In this document: positions 32,632-40,761 of the stretch, one piece after another
Layout of the letters: each line of letters opens with the position of its first letter
How positions within the stretch are numbered: the stretch's first letter is position 1
Assembly (NCBI RefSeq): GCF_003319125.1
Contig: NZ_QOHG01000001.1
Location: 310,001-374,000, forward strand
Length of the DNA: 64,000 nt
Direction: 5' to 3'
Source of the DNA: Blastococcus sp. TF02A-26
Lineage (GTDB): Bacteria; Actinomycetota; Actinomycetes; Mycobacteriales; Geodermatophilaceae
Translations under genes and position numbers: made by a program
The notes under the pieces: model-generated
What the model saw: only the letters and a program-made list of their open reading frames with translations
Told to the model about the DNA's origin: nothing
Databases searched by the model: none

Positions 32632-34341
32632 ATGATCGAACACGTGATCGATGTCGGAGGTGGTGGGGCGACCGAGGTGGAACGGCTGCTCGACGCCGGG
32701 GTCGCCGCCCTGTCACAGGCCACGGCCGCGTGGTCGGACGAGGCGAGGGCAGCGGGGCGGGGCGTGCGAGCCCTCGCGTCCTTCGCACGCCTGCGGCCGC
32801 AGGGAGCGTTCGACCGGCAACCCGGTGAACAGGGCGCGATGTCGGCGAGCACCCGCGAGGGGCGACCGGAGGTCCTGACCGGGGTCAGCGAGTGGGCGGT
32901 GGACGAGGTCGCGCTCGCCCTGCGGATCAGCGGTCCCGCGGCGGCGGGTCGGTTGAGTGACGCGCTGGTCCTCGTGGACCGTCTTCCCGCCACCCTGGCG
33001 TTGCTGGAGGCCGGCCGGATCAGCTGGGGTCACGCCCGGCAGATGATCACCCAGGTCGGTCCCGTGACCGACGACGGGCTCCGGGCGCAGGTCGAGGCGC
33101 GGGTGCTGGCGCTGCTCAAGGACAAGACACCACCGCAGCTGGGGGACTGCGCCCGCCGGATCGTGCTGCGGGAGGACGCCGACGCCGCCGCCCGACGGCT
33201 GGTCGCCGCCGTGCGTGACCGGGGGGTGCGGCTGTTCGACCGGCGGGACGGGGCGGCAACGCTTGCGATCGACCTGCCCCTCCCGGTCGCGGTGGCCGTG
33301 TACCGGGCGCTCGAGGCCTACGCCGAGGAGCTACGCACCGAGGGCGACGAGCGGACCAAGCAGCAGCGGATGGCCGACGCGGTCACCGACCTGCTGCTGC
33401 GGCCGGGCGAGAACGGGCTGCCGCCGGTGTCGATCGCGCTCACGTTGATCGCCACGCTGGAGACGATGCTCGGCGGCAGCGAGCCGGGGCAGGTCGAGGG
33501 GCATCTCGTGCCGGCCGAGGCGGTGCGCGAGCTGGGCTACACGTTCGGCCTGATGCCACGTCCGGCACCGCAGTCGGCTGGGCACCCGGCGGAGGCCCAG
33601 CCGGCCCCTGGGAGACCATCAGAGCCGGAACACGAACCGGAACCGGAATCGGAGCCGGAGCCGACGGAGGAGCCGACAGCGGAGGCGACCCCGACTCCGG
33701 CGCAGGCACCCACGACCCCTGTCCGTGATCGCCCTCTGGCGGAGTGGATGGCGCTCGCCGCTGCCCGGCACGAGGCCGCGGTCGCCGCTGCGCTGAGCGG
33801 CGCCGACCAGGCCGTCGCCGAGGGGACCTGGACCGACGGCGAGGAGCGTGCACTGCTCGACCTCGGCGCGCTGATCGGCGTCCGCGACCTCACCGGCACC
33901 GGTCTGGCCCACCGACCGCACATCGCCGTGGTCGACATGCTGCGCGGCAGCCTCGTGGCGCTCACCGACGCCATCGGCATCCGCCGCGGCGGATCGCTGG
34001 GCCCACCGGGCGGCACGGCCGAGCACGATCCGCCCGCCGCGCTCGACCGGTTCGTCCGACTGCGGGACCGCCGCTGCCGGTTCCCCGGCTGCCGGGCCCG
34101 CGCCCGCACCTGCGACCTCGACCACCGCCGCGAGTGGCCGCACGGCCCGACCACCCACGCCAACCTGTGCTGCCTCTGCGAGCACCACCACCGGCTCAAG
34201 CACCAGGCGCCCGGCTGGCGGTTCGACGTGCCCGACGACCCTGCACACGACAGCGCACTCGTCGTCACGACGCCCGGCGGCGACACCCGCGTCAGCCACC
34301 CACCGCGGTTCGGCAGCGACCTCGACGTCCCGCCGTGGTGA
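32632..34341 (+). CDS. DUF222 / HNH endonuclease-domain protein (13E12 family)
   Basis: 569 residues. The DUF222 region spans about residues 50-310 (VSEWAVDEVALALRIS, LALLEAGRISWGHARQMI). A low-complexity Pro/Glu/Thr linker (about 320-365) follows, then a C-terminal HNH motif at about 480-525: FPGCRARARTCDLDHRREWP with a following Cys pair and HHHRLKH. This family is highly repeated in actinobacteria; M. tuberculosis members (13E12) include DNA-damage-induced ones. ATG 32632 has no ribosome site and overlaps a LexA-like box; GTG 32644 is an alternative start. It probably acts as a nuclease, but its target is unknown. Confidence 0.82.
   Translation: MIEHVIDVGGGGATEVERLLDAGVAALSQATAAWSDEARAAGRGVRALASFARLRPQGAFDRQPGEQGAMSASTREGRPEVLTGVSEWAVDEVALALRISGPAAAGRLSDALVLVDRLPATLALLEAGRISWGHARQMITQVGPVTDDGLRAQVEARVLALLKDKTPPQLGDCARRIVLREDADAAARRLVAAVRDRGVRLFDRRDGAATLAIDLPLPVAVAVYRALEAYAEELRTEGDERTKQQRMADAVTDLLLRPGENGLPPVSIALTLIATLETMLGGSEPGQVEGHLVPAEAVRELGYTFGLMPRPAPQSAGHPAEAQPAPGRPSEPEHEPEPESEPEPTEEPTAEATPTPAQAPTTPVRDRPLAEWMALAAARHEAAVAAALSGADQAVAEGTWTDGEERALLDLGALIGVRDLTGTGLAHRPHIAVVDMLRGSLVALTDAIGIRRGGSLGPPGGTAEHDPPAALDRFVRLRDRRCRFPGCRARARTCDLDHRREWPHGPTTHANLCCLCEHHHRLKHQAPGWRFDVPDDPAHDSALVVTTPGGDTRVSHPPRFGSDLDVPPW
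32636..32651 (+). promoter_or_regulatory. Near-consensus LexA (SOS) box at the HNH gene start
   Basis: TCGAACACGTGATCGA differs from the actinobacterial consensus TCGAAC-N4-GTTCGA at one position. It overlaps the proposed start codons (ATG 32632, GTG 32644), consistent with a leaderless or near-leaderless transcript repressed by LexA binding at the start site. Confidence 0.55.
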
Positions 34342-34384
34342 CGGTCGTGCCACGGCGGGGAGGGGCGCGCACGAGGATGGGGAG

Positions 34385-34924
34385 GTGGCGGACGACTCCC
34401 CGACGGTCGAACTCAGCCGGACCGAGCTGCAGGCGATCAGTGACTTCGCCGCACGGTGCGCCCGCCCCGTGCTGGGGACCTTCGAGGACACCCGGCCAGG
34501 GGACACCCGCCCGCGGGCCGCGGTCGAGGCCGCCGAGGCCTTCGTCCGCAGCGGAGAACGCACCAAGGCGCTCCGGGACGCCGCGTGGGCGGCACACCGG
34601 GCAGCCCAGGAGGCGCGCGACGCGGGACAGGCCGCGGCGAGCGCTGCGGCGCGCGCGGCCGCCGACGCCGCCGGCTCGGCGTTCCTCCACCCGCTGGCGA
34701 AGGCGACGCAGGTCCGGCACGTCCTGGGCGCTGCCGCGCACGCGGCCCGTGCGCGGGAACTGGCCGCCAGGGAGGATCCGCCCGTCGCCGCCGACCACCT
34801 CGCTGCCGTCCGCGAGCTCGCCGGCCCCGTGGTGGTTCGCGTCCTGCGGAGGTATCCGCCCGCACCGCCGGGCGGTGGCCGCGTGGGAGAGCTGCTCCGT
34901 CGGCTGGACGCGCTGTTGCGCTGA
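34385..34924 (+). CDS. Imm-5-like putative immunity protein
   Basis: 179 residues, almost entirely helical. The sequence pattern (LQAISDFAARCARPVLGTFE, DTRPRAAVEAAEAFVRSGER, TKALRDAAWAAHRAAQEARD, then HPLAKATQVRHVLGAAAHAA) matches the family annotated as Imm-5-like putative immunity or, misleadingly, SbcC-like proteins. Polymorphic-toxin immunity proteins bind and block toxins, but this family is also found alone. It lies 43 bases after the HNH-domain gene on the same strand. GTG 34385 follows GGGGAG with no spacer, so initiation may be leaderless. Function as an inhibitor of the neighbour is speculation. Confidence 0.65.
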   Translation: MADDSPTVELSRTELQAISDFAARCARPVLGTFEDTRPGDTRPRAAVEAAEAFVRSGERTKALRDAAWAAHRAAQEARDAGQAAASAAARAAADAAGSAFLHPLAKATQVRHVLGAAAHAARARELAAREDPPVAADHLAAVRELAGPVVVRVLRRYPPAPPGGGRVGELLRRLDALLR

Positions 34925-34981
34925 GGGCGCGGGATGCTGACCGGCGGGGGCGGAGCGACCGCCAGGGGACAGGGGGCCGAC

Positions 34982-36166
34982 GTGTCGGCAGCTCGAGTGG
35001 TGATCGCCGGAGGAGGCATCGGCGGCCTCGCCGCGGCGGCCTTCCTCTCCCGCGCGGGGCTGGAGGTCTCGGTCCACGAGCAGACCGCCGAGTTCCGCGA
35101 GATCGGCGCGGGGCTGGTGGTCGCGCCGAACCTGGTCCGGCTGCTGCGTCGGCTCGGGCTGGCCGCCCGGCTCGCCGACGTCGGGGTCCGCCTCGAGGTG
35201 GGCTGGGAGTTCCGCCGCTGGCAGGACGGCCGCGTCCTTTTCGCCCAGCAGCTGGAGCGGTCGGCCGAGATGTACGGCGAGGACACCTGGGTGGTGCACC
35301 GCGCCGACCTGCTGGAGCTGCTGCGCTCCGCCGTCCCCGCCGAGGCCGTCCACCTGGGGCAGCGGGCGACGGGCGTCGAGCAGGACGACGACGGCATCCG
35401 GCTGCAGCTGGCCGACGGCACCGCGGTCGAGGGCGATGCCGTCATCGGCGCCGACGGGATCCACTCGGTGCTCCGCGGCGCCGTCACCACGCCGGGGCCG
35501 CCGCGCTACAGCGGGCTCTGCGCCTGGCGTTCGCTGGTCCCCGCCGACGCCGCGCCCGAGCTCGCCCGTCGCCCCGCGCAGACCCTGTGGCTCGGTCCCG
35601 GCCGCCACCTCGTGCACTACCCGGTCTCCTCGGGCCGGCTGGTCAACCTCGTGGCCTTCACCCCGGCCGGCGACTTCGACGTCGAGTCCTGGGAGTCGCG
35701 CGGCCGGGTCGAGGACCTCGCCGCCGAGTTCGCCGGCTGGGACCCGCGGCTGACCGACCTCGTCGCCGGTGCCGGCGAGGTGGGCCGCTGGGCACTGCTG
35801 GACCGCGACCCGATCCCCACCTGGACGGCGGGACGGCTGGCGCTGCTGGGCGACGCCGCCCACCCGATGGTCCCGTTCTTCGCCCAGGGTGCGGGGCAGG
35901 CGGTGGAGGACGCCGCCGCGCTCGCCGTCTGCCTGAGCGATCCGGGGGCGACGGTCCCCGAGGCCCTCGCCCGCTACCAGGCCGTCCGCGCTCCGCGGGC
36001 CACCCGCGTGCAGACCGCCAGCCGCGGCCGGCAGGGCTCCCACCACCTGCCCGACGGCCCCGAGCAGCAGACCCGCGATGCCGCCTTCGCCGGCGACGAC
36101 CCCCTCGCCCACAACGAGTGGCTGTACTCCTACGACGCCGAGGAGGCCGCCCGCACCGCCCGGTGA
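34982..36166 (+). CDS. FAD-dependent aromatic monooxygenase (salicylate/3-hydroxybenzoate hydroxylase type)
   Basis: 394 residues. The FAD motif VVIAGGGIGGLAAAAFL opens the protein, EFREIGAGLVVAPN follows, then VIGADGIHSVLRGA (about 160) and LALLGDAAHPMVPFFAQGAG (about 290). These are family blocks of single-component flavoprotein hydroxylases such as salicylate 1-monooxygenase and 3-hydroxybenzoate 6-monooxygenase. The substrate is unknown and no ring-cleavage gene is adjacent. GTG 34982 is preferred because the glycine-rich motif then starts at residue 9. Its 3' end overlaps pxpC by 37 bases, tail to tail. Confidence 0.83.
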   Translation: MSAARVVIAGGGIGGLAAAAFLSRAGLEVSVHEQTAEFREIGAGLVVAPNLVRLLRRLGLAARLADVGVRLEVGWEFRRWQDGRVLFAQQLERSAEMYGEDTWVVHRADLLELLRSAVPAEAVHLGQRATGVEQDDDGIRLQLADGTAVEGDAVIGADGIHSVLRGAVTTPGPPRYSGLCAWRSLVPADAAPELARRPAQTLWLGPGRHLVHYPVSSGRLVNLVAFTPAGDFDVESWESRGRVEDLAAEFAGWDPRLTDLVAGAGEVGRWALLDRDPIPTWTAGRLALLGDAAHPMVPFFAQGAGQAVEDAAALAVCLSDPGATVPEALARYQAVRAPRATRVQTASRGRQGSHHLPDGPEQQTRDAAFAGDDPLAHNEWLYSYDAEEAARTAR

Positions 36167-37008
36167 ACCAGCCGCAGCGGCTGCCCCGGCTGCAGCTGCG
36201 CGCACCGGTCGACGTCGGCCTCGTCCACGTACCCGATGACCGGGTAGCCGCCGGTGACGGGCGCGTCGGCGAGGAAGAGCACCGGCAGACCGGACGGCGG
36301 CACCTGCAGCGCCCCGCGCAGCATGCCCTCGCTGGGCAGCTCGCCCTCACGCGCGCGGCGCAGCGGCTCGCCGCCGGACAGCCGCAGCCCCACCCGGTTG
36401 CTCTCCGCGGTGACCGTCCACGGCTGGGTGGTGAGCGCCGTCCAGGCGTCGTCGGCGAACCAGTCCTGCCGCGGGCCCGGCCGGACCCGCACGGACACCT
36501 CGTCCCCGGGCGGATCGGACAGCGGCGCGAGGTCGGCCGCCGGCATCGGCTCGCGCGCCGTGCCGACCGGGAGGACGTCGCCGACCGCGACCACCGGCGG
36601 GCCGAGCCCGGAGAGCAGGTCGGTCGAGCGCGACCCGAGCACGGGCGCCACCTCGATGCCGCCGCGCAGCCCCACGTAGGTGCGCAGCCCGGTCGGGGGT
36701 GGGCCCAGCCGCAGCTCGGTGCCGGCCGGCAGTGGCCGGGGCGCGTTGTGCGCCACGGAGCCGGGACAGCGGGCCCCGGTGGTGACGACGGTCAGGTCGG
36801 CCCCGGCCCGCAGCGCCAGCCCGCCGAGCGTGACCTCCAGCAGCGCGGCGTCCGGGTCGTTGCCCAGCAGGCGGTTGGCCAGCGCGGCGGCGCCCCGGTC
36901 GGCCGCCCCCGACCGGCCGACGCCCAGGGCGCCCCGGCCCGGACGGCCGAGGTCCTGCACGGTCGTCAGCGGACCGGTCGCCAGGACGGTGACGCAGCGG
37001 CCGGTCAT
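36130..37008 (-). CDS. pxpC: 5-oxoprolinase subunit C (KipA-like)
   Basis: 292 residues, biotin-dependent-carboxylase-like/AHS2 fold. VLATGPLTTVQDLGRPGRGA and VGRSGAADRGAAALANRLLG at the start are diagnostic, and SEGMLRGALQVPPSGLPVLF, then TGGYPVIGYV close it. With PxpA and PxpB it hydrolyses 5-oxo-L-proline to glutamate using ATP, a housekeeping repair of spontaneously cyclised glutamine/glutamate. ATG 37008 overlaps the pxpB stop (ATGA). Confidence 0.93.
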   Translation of the reverse strand: MTGRCVTVLATGPLTTVQDLGRPGRGALGVGRSGAADRGAAALANRLLGNDPDAALLEVTLGGLALRAGADLTVVTTGARCPGSVAHNAPRPLPAGTELRLGPPPTGLRTYVGLRGGIEVAPVLGSRSTDLLSGLGPPVVAVGDVLPVGTAREPMPAADLAPLSDPPGDEVSVRVRPGPRQDWFADDAWTALTTQPWTVTAESNRVGLRLSGGEPLRRAREGELPSEGMLRGALQVPPSGLPVLFLADAPVTGGYPVIGYVDEADVDRCAQLQPGQPLRLVHRAVRAASSAS

Positions 37009-37613
37009 GCGGCGACGAACCGCACCCGCACGCCCGGCCGCAGCAGCGCGGCCGGATCGCGGTCGAGGTCGAACACGGCGACGTCGGTGCGGCCGATCAG
37101 CTGCCAGCCGCCGGGGGACTCCTGCGGGTAGACGCCGCTGAACGGCCCGGCCAGGCCCACCGCGCCGGCCGGGACGCGCGTGCGCGGGGTGTCGCGGCGG
37201 GGCACGTCCCACGGCTCGCCGTCGGGCGTGCAGTAGCCGAACCCGGGGGCGAACCCGCAGAAGGCGACCGTCCACGCGGTCCCGGTGTGCCGGGCCACGA
37301 CGTCGGCGGGGGAGACGTCCCAGAATGCCGCGACGTCGGCCAGGTCCGCGCCGTCGTAGTGCACGGGCAGCTCCACCGTCTCCGCGGTCCCGGCGCGACC
37401 GGGCCGCGGACGGATGCGACGGACCGCCGCCTCGACGTCGGGCAGGGCCGCCACCGCGGGGTCGGTGACGAGCAGGACGGTGCGGGCGGCGGGGACGACG
37501 TCCACCACACCGGGCAGCGGATCGTCCACCAGCGCCGCGTAGAGGCCGAGGACCTGGTCGAGGTCGTCGACCTCGACCAGCAGCGCGGTCGACCCGCTGG
37601 GCAGGACGCGCAT
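37005..37613 (-). CDS. pxpB: 5-oxoprolinase subunit B (KipI-like)
   Basis: 202 residues, AHS1/KipI fold. FCGFAPGFGYCTPDGEPWDV and TPRTRVPAGAVGLAGPFSGV, then YPQESPGGWQLIGRT are family signatures. Partner of PxpC in ATP-dependent 5-oxoproline hydrolysis. ATG 37613 shares a base with the pxpA stop (TGATG), and its own stop overlaps pxpC. Confidence 0.93.
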   Translation of the reverse strand: MRVLPSGSTALLVEVDDLDQVLGLYAALVDDPLPGVVDVVPAARTVLLVTDPAVAALPDVEAAVRRIRPRPGRAGTAETVELPVHYDGADLADVAAFWDVSPADVVARHTGTAWTVAFCGFAPGFGYCTPDGEPWDVPRRDTPRTRVPAGAVGLAGPFSGVYPQESPGGWQLIGRTDVAVFDLDRDPAALLRPGVRVRFVAA

Positions 37614-38374
37614 CAGCCCGCGAAGGGGGCCAGCGCCACCCCTGCCCCGGTCAGCTCCGAGCGCACCCGCCGGGCGATCGCCACCGCGCCTGGAGTGTCG
37701 CCGTGCACGCAGATCGAGTCCGGCCGCAGCAGCAGCGAGCCGCCCTCGACGTCGGTGATCGGCTCGCCGGTGGCCATGGCCAGGCAGCGGCGGGCGATCG
37801 CGTCGGCGTCGTGCAGCACCGCTCCCGGCAGCCGGCGGGAGACCAGCGTGCCGTCGGGGGTGTAGGCCCGGTCGGCGAAGGCCTCGGCCACGGTCCGGAG
37901 ACCGGCGTCGGAGGCCTGGCGCAGGAACGCCGACCCGGGGAGGCCGAGCACCGGGAGGTCGGCCGAGTACTCGACCACCGCCCTGACCACGGCCGCGGCC
38001 TGCTCCTCGTGCGCCACGATCGCGTTGTAGAGCGCCCCGTGCGGCTTCACGTAGCTCACCCGGGTCCCGGCCACGCGGGCGAACGCCTCCAGGGCACCGA
38101 TCTGGTAGAGCACGTCCTGGGTGAGCTCGTGCGGCTCGACGTCGACGAACCGCCGGCCGAACCCGGCCAGGTCCCGGTAGGCGACCTGGGCGCCGACCGC
38201 GACCCCGGCGGCCGCGGCCTGCTCGCACACCCGGCGCAGGATCACCGGGTCGCCGGCGTGGAACCCGCAGGCGACGTTCGCACTGGTCACGACGTCGAGC
38301 AGTGCCTCGTCGTCGCCCAGGGGCCACTGGCCGAAGCCCTCGCCGAGGTCGGAGTTGAGGTCCACGGTGTCCAT
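37613..38374 (-). CDS. pxpA: 5-oxoprolinase subunit A (LamB/YcsF family)
   Basis: 253 residues. [20 protein letters not shown] at the N-terminus, [17 protein letters not shown], and [20 protein letters not shown] are LamB/YcsF signatures, and [17 protein letters not shown] is near the end. Catalyses 5-oxoproline ring opening with PxpBC. ATG 38374 has GAGGGGCAGCAGG upstream. It starts 11 bases after the NRAMP-like gene, so all four genes form one transcript. Confidence 0.94.
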   Translation of the reverse strand: MDTVDLNSDLGEGFGQWPLGDDEALLDVVTSANVACGFHAGDPVILRRVCEQAAAAGVAVGAQVAYRDLAGFGRRFVDVEPHELTQDVLYQIGALEAFARVAGTRVSYVKPHGALYNAIVAHEEQAAAVVRAVVEYSADLPVLGLPGSAFLRQASDAGLRTVAEAFADRAYTPDGTLVSRRLPGAVLHDADAIARRCLAMATGEPITDVEGGSLLLRPDSICVHGDTPGAVAIARRVRSELTGAGVALAPFAG

Positions 38375-38385
38375 CCTGCTGCCCC

Positions 38386-39630
38386 TCAGAACAGCTCGAT
38401 CACGGGCTTCACCGAGTTGACCGCCAGGTAGATCGTCACCAGCCAGGCGGCCCAGCCGATCACCAGCAGCCAGCGCGGGTACCGGTATCCGCGCAACAGG
38501 TCGCTCCGCCGGGTCGCGACGTACAGCAGGACGGCGATCCCCACCGGCAGCAGCAGCCCGTTGAAGGCGCCGGCGAAGACCAGGAGCGTCGTGGGCGCGG
38601 CCTCGGCGAGGACGAACACCAGCGTGCTGACGGCGATGAAGCCGACCACGAGCAGCGTGCGGGTGCGGTCGCTGGTGCGCTCGCGCGAGGTCAGGAACGA
38701 CACCGAGGTGTAGGAGGCGCCGATGACGCTGGTGATCGCGGCGGCCCAGAGGATGACCCCGAAGACCCGCAGGCCGACCTCACCGGCGGCTGCCTGGAAC
38801 GCGTTCGCCGCCTGGTTCTCGTCGCCGAGGTCGGTACCGGCGGCGACCACGCCGAGGATGGCCAGGAAGAGGACGACGCGCATGATCCCGGTGACGACGA
38901 TGCCGGTGATCGAGCCGCGGGTGATGTCGCGGACGTGCCTGGGACCGCTCACGCCGGAGTCCAGCAGCCGGTGCGCCCCGGCGTAGACGATGTAGCCGCC
39001 GATGGTCCCGCCGACCAGCGTGGTGATGGCCAGGAAGTCGACCTCGTCGGGCCACACGGCGTTGCGCAGCGCGGTGCCGACCGGCGGGTCGGAGCTGAGG
39101 GCGATCCAGGTGGTGAGCACGATCATCGCCACGCCCAGGACGACGACGATCCGGTCGACCGCGACGCCGGCCCGCTTGCTGAGGAAGATCCCGATGGCGA
39201 CGACGGCGGAGATCAGCCCGCCGATCCGCGGCTCCAGGCCGAGCAGCGCGTCGAGGCCCAGCCCGGTGCCGGCGACGTTGCCGATGTTGAAGACCAGCCC
39301 CCCGGCCACCAGGAAACCGGCCATCGCCCAGCCCAGGCCGGGGAGCACCAGGTTGCCCAGCTCCTGCGCGCGGCGGCCGGAGACGCCGACCACCCGCCAC
39401 ACGTTCAGCTGCAGCGCGATGTCGATGAGGATCGAGATCAGGATGGCGAAGGCGAACGCGGCCCCGAGCCGGACGGTGAACGTCGTCGTCTGGGTGATGA
39501 ACCCGGGCCCGATGGCCGAGGTGGCCATGAGGAACATCGCGCCGAGCACGGTGGAGCGGGTGCTCGCCGCCATGCGGCCGCCGGCGGGGGCGGTGGTCGG
39601 AGGGGCGTCCTCGGCCGGGCTGTGGGACAT
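38386..39630 (-). CDS. NRAMP-related transporter, YcsG-like
   Basis: 414 residues, about 11 membrane helices. NRAMP similarity is clear in [39 protein letters not shown] and [20 protein letters not shown]. The metal-binding DPGN of helix 1 reads GPGF here, and no MPH motif is evident in helix 6, so a Mn/Fe transporter role is doubtful. In Bacillus subtilis the NRAMP-like ycsG lies beside ycsF (pxpA) and kipI/kipA (pxpBC), the same association as here. Uptake of 5-oxoproline or a related amino acid is a reasonable inference. ATG 39630; first in the pxp operon. Confidence 0.8.
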   Translation of the reverse strand: MSHSPAEDAPPTTAPAGGRMAASTRSTVLGAMFLMATSAIGPGFITQTTTFTVRLGAAFAFAILISILIDIALQLNVWRVVGVSGRRAQELGNLVLPGLGWAMAGFLVAGGLVFNIGNVAGTGLGLDALLGLEPRIGGLISAVVAIGIFLSKRAGVAVDRIVVVLGVAMIVLTTWIALSSDPPVGTALRNAVWPDEVDFLAITTLVGGTIGGYIVYAGAHRLLDSGVSGPRHVRDITRGSITGIVVTGIMRVVLFLAILGVVAAGTDLGDENQAANAFQAAAGEVGLRVFGVILWAAAITSVIGASYTSVSFLTSRERTSDRTRTLLVVGFIAVSTLVFVLAEAAPTTLLVFAGAFNGLLLPVGIAVLLYVATRRSDLLRGYRYPRWLLVIGWAAWLVTIYLAVNSVKPVIELF

Positions 39631-39665
39631 CGGCGCTCCTGGCGGCTGCGGACCGGTACCCGACG

Positions 39666-40172
39666 CTAGGACCGCCCCCGGCGCCCGGCAACGCGAACGG
39701 CGGGCCACTCCTGCACCCACTCCTCGCCCGGTGCCATCGCCGCCCAGCGCTGCTCGGCGGCGCGCAGGTCCTCGACGGCCGCGGTCAGCCGGTCGGCGGG
39801 GACTCCGCAGCCGGCGACCTCGCCGGGGAGCACCTCGGCGCCGTCGGCGAGGCGGTGCACCAGGTCGGCGAGGGCCTCGGCCCGCATCACCGAGCCAGCC
39901 CGCTCGCGCTTGACCCGGTCCGAGCGCTCGGCGGCGTGCGGCGGACGACGCCCCGAGACGTGCCGCATCGTCGTCCACACGGCGCCGTCGGCGACGGTGC
40001 CCCAGACGCCGTCGCGGACGCCCAGCGAGGCCTCGACGAGCGCGTGCACCAGGTCGTGCGGCAGCCCCTCCCCGCCGCCGGCGCCGCGGATCGCGAACAC
40101 CACGCCGTCGTCCCGCTCGACCAGCGACTCCACGGCGCGGCGGTCGGCCATCCGGCGGAAGGTGAGGCGCAC
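39666..40172 (-). CDS. Hypothetical protein
   Basis: 168 residues, not recognised. The N-terminus (MRLTFRRMADRRAVESLVER) is basic, the middle (GLPHDLVHALVEASLGVRDG, then VWGTVADGAVWTTMRHVSG) is mixed, and the C-terminal half is helical. A HDLVH...VE pattern hints at a small metal or peptide-binding fold, but I cannot assign it. GTG 40172 is preceded by GGGGGAC. It lies 35 bases upstream of the YcsG-like gene in the same orientation and may be co-transcribed with the pxp operon. Confidence 0.55.
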   Translation of the reverse strand: MRLTFRRMADRRAVESLVERDDGVVFAIRGAGGGEGLPHDLVHALVEASLGVRDGVWGTVADGAVWTTMRHVSGRRPPHAAERSDRVKRERAGSVMRAEALADLVHRLADGAEVLPGEVAGCGVPADRLTAAVEDLRAAEQRWAAMAPGEEWVQEWPAVRVAGRRGRS

Positions 40173-40269
40173 GTCCCCCAGGATGGCGGCGCCCGCGAGC
40201 GATTTCCGTCGGGCGTGCAGCGCCGGTGGGCACCCGATGCGTCTTTCCGGGTGGGAGACGGGAGCGGAC

Positions 40270-40761
40270 GTGACGTTCGAGCAGTTCGTGGCGGCACAGG
40301 GGCAGCCCCTGCTGCGGCTGGCGTTCGTGCTGTCCGGCGACCGGCACCTGGCCGAGGACCTCGCCCAGACCGCGCTGGCCGACGCCCACCGGCACTGGCA
40401 GCGGGTGGCGGCGGCGCAGGACCCGGCCGCCTACGTCCGCCGCATGCTGGTCAACGCTCACCTCAGCTGGCGGCGCCGCCGGTGGACGACGGAGCGGCCG
40501 GTCGAGCGGACCGACCCCGGCCCGCCGGTGGCCGACCACGGGCAGGCGGTCGTCGACCGCGACCGGATGCGGATCCTGCTGGCCGGCCTCGCGCCCCGGG
40601 CGCGGACCGTCCTCGTGCTGCGCTACTACGCCGACCTGGACGACGCGGCGATCGCCGACGCCCTCGGCATCACCGCGAGCTCGGTGCGCGCCACGGCGTC
40701 GCGTGCGCTGGCCGCCCTGCGCGGCGCCACCACCCCCGAGGCGCTGGAGGAGACCCGATGA
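40270..40761 (+). CDS. SigE-family ECF RNA polymerase sigma factor
   Basis: 163 residues. Region 2: FEQFVAAQGQPLLRLAFVLS, then DRHLAEDLAQTALADAHRHW. Region 4: LLAGLAPRARTVLVLRYYAD, then LDDAAIADALGITASSVRAT. This is the compact SigE-family ECF type common in actinobacteria. GTG 40270 is preferred over ATG 40237: GGGAG at 40260-40264 is well spaced and the family begins (M/V)TFE(E/Q)F. The stop overlaps the next gene (ATGA), whose product is the likely anti-sigma or cognate regulator. Confidence 0.9.
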   Translation: MTFEQFVAAQGQPLLRLAFVLSGDRHLAEDLAQTALADAHRHWQRVAAAQDPAAYVRRMLVNAHLSWRRRRWTTERPVERTDPGPPVADHGQAVVDRDRMRILLAGLAPRARTVLVLRYYADLDDAAIADALGITASSVRATASRALAALRGATTPEALEETR

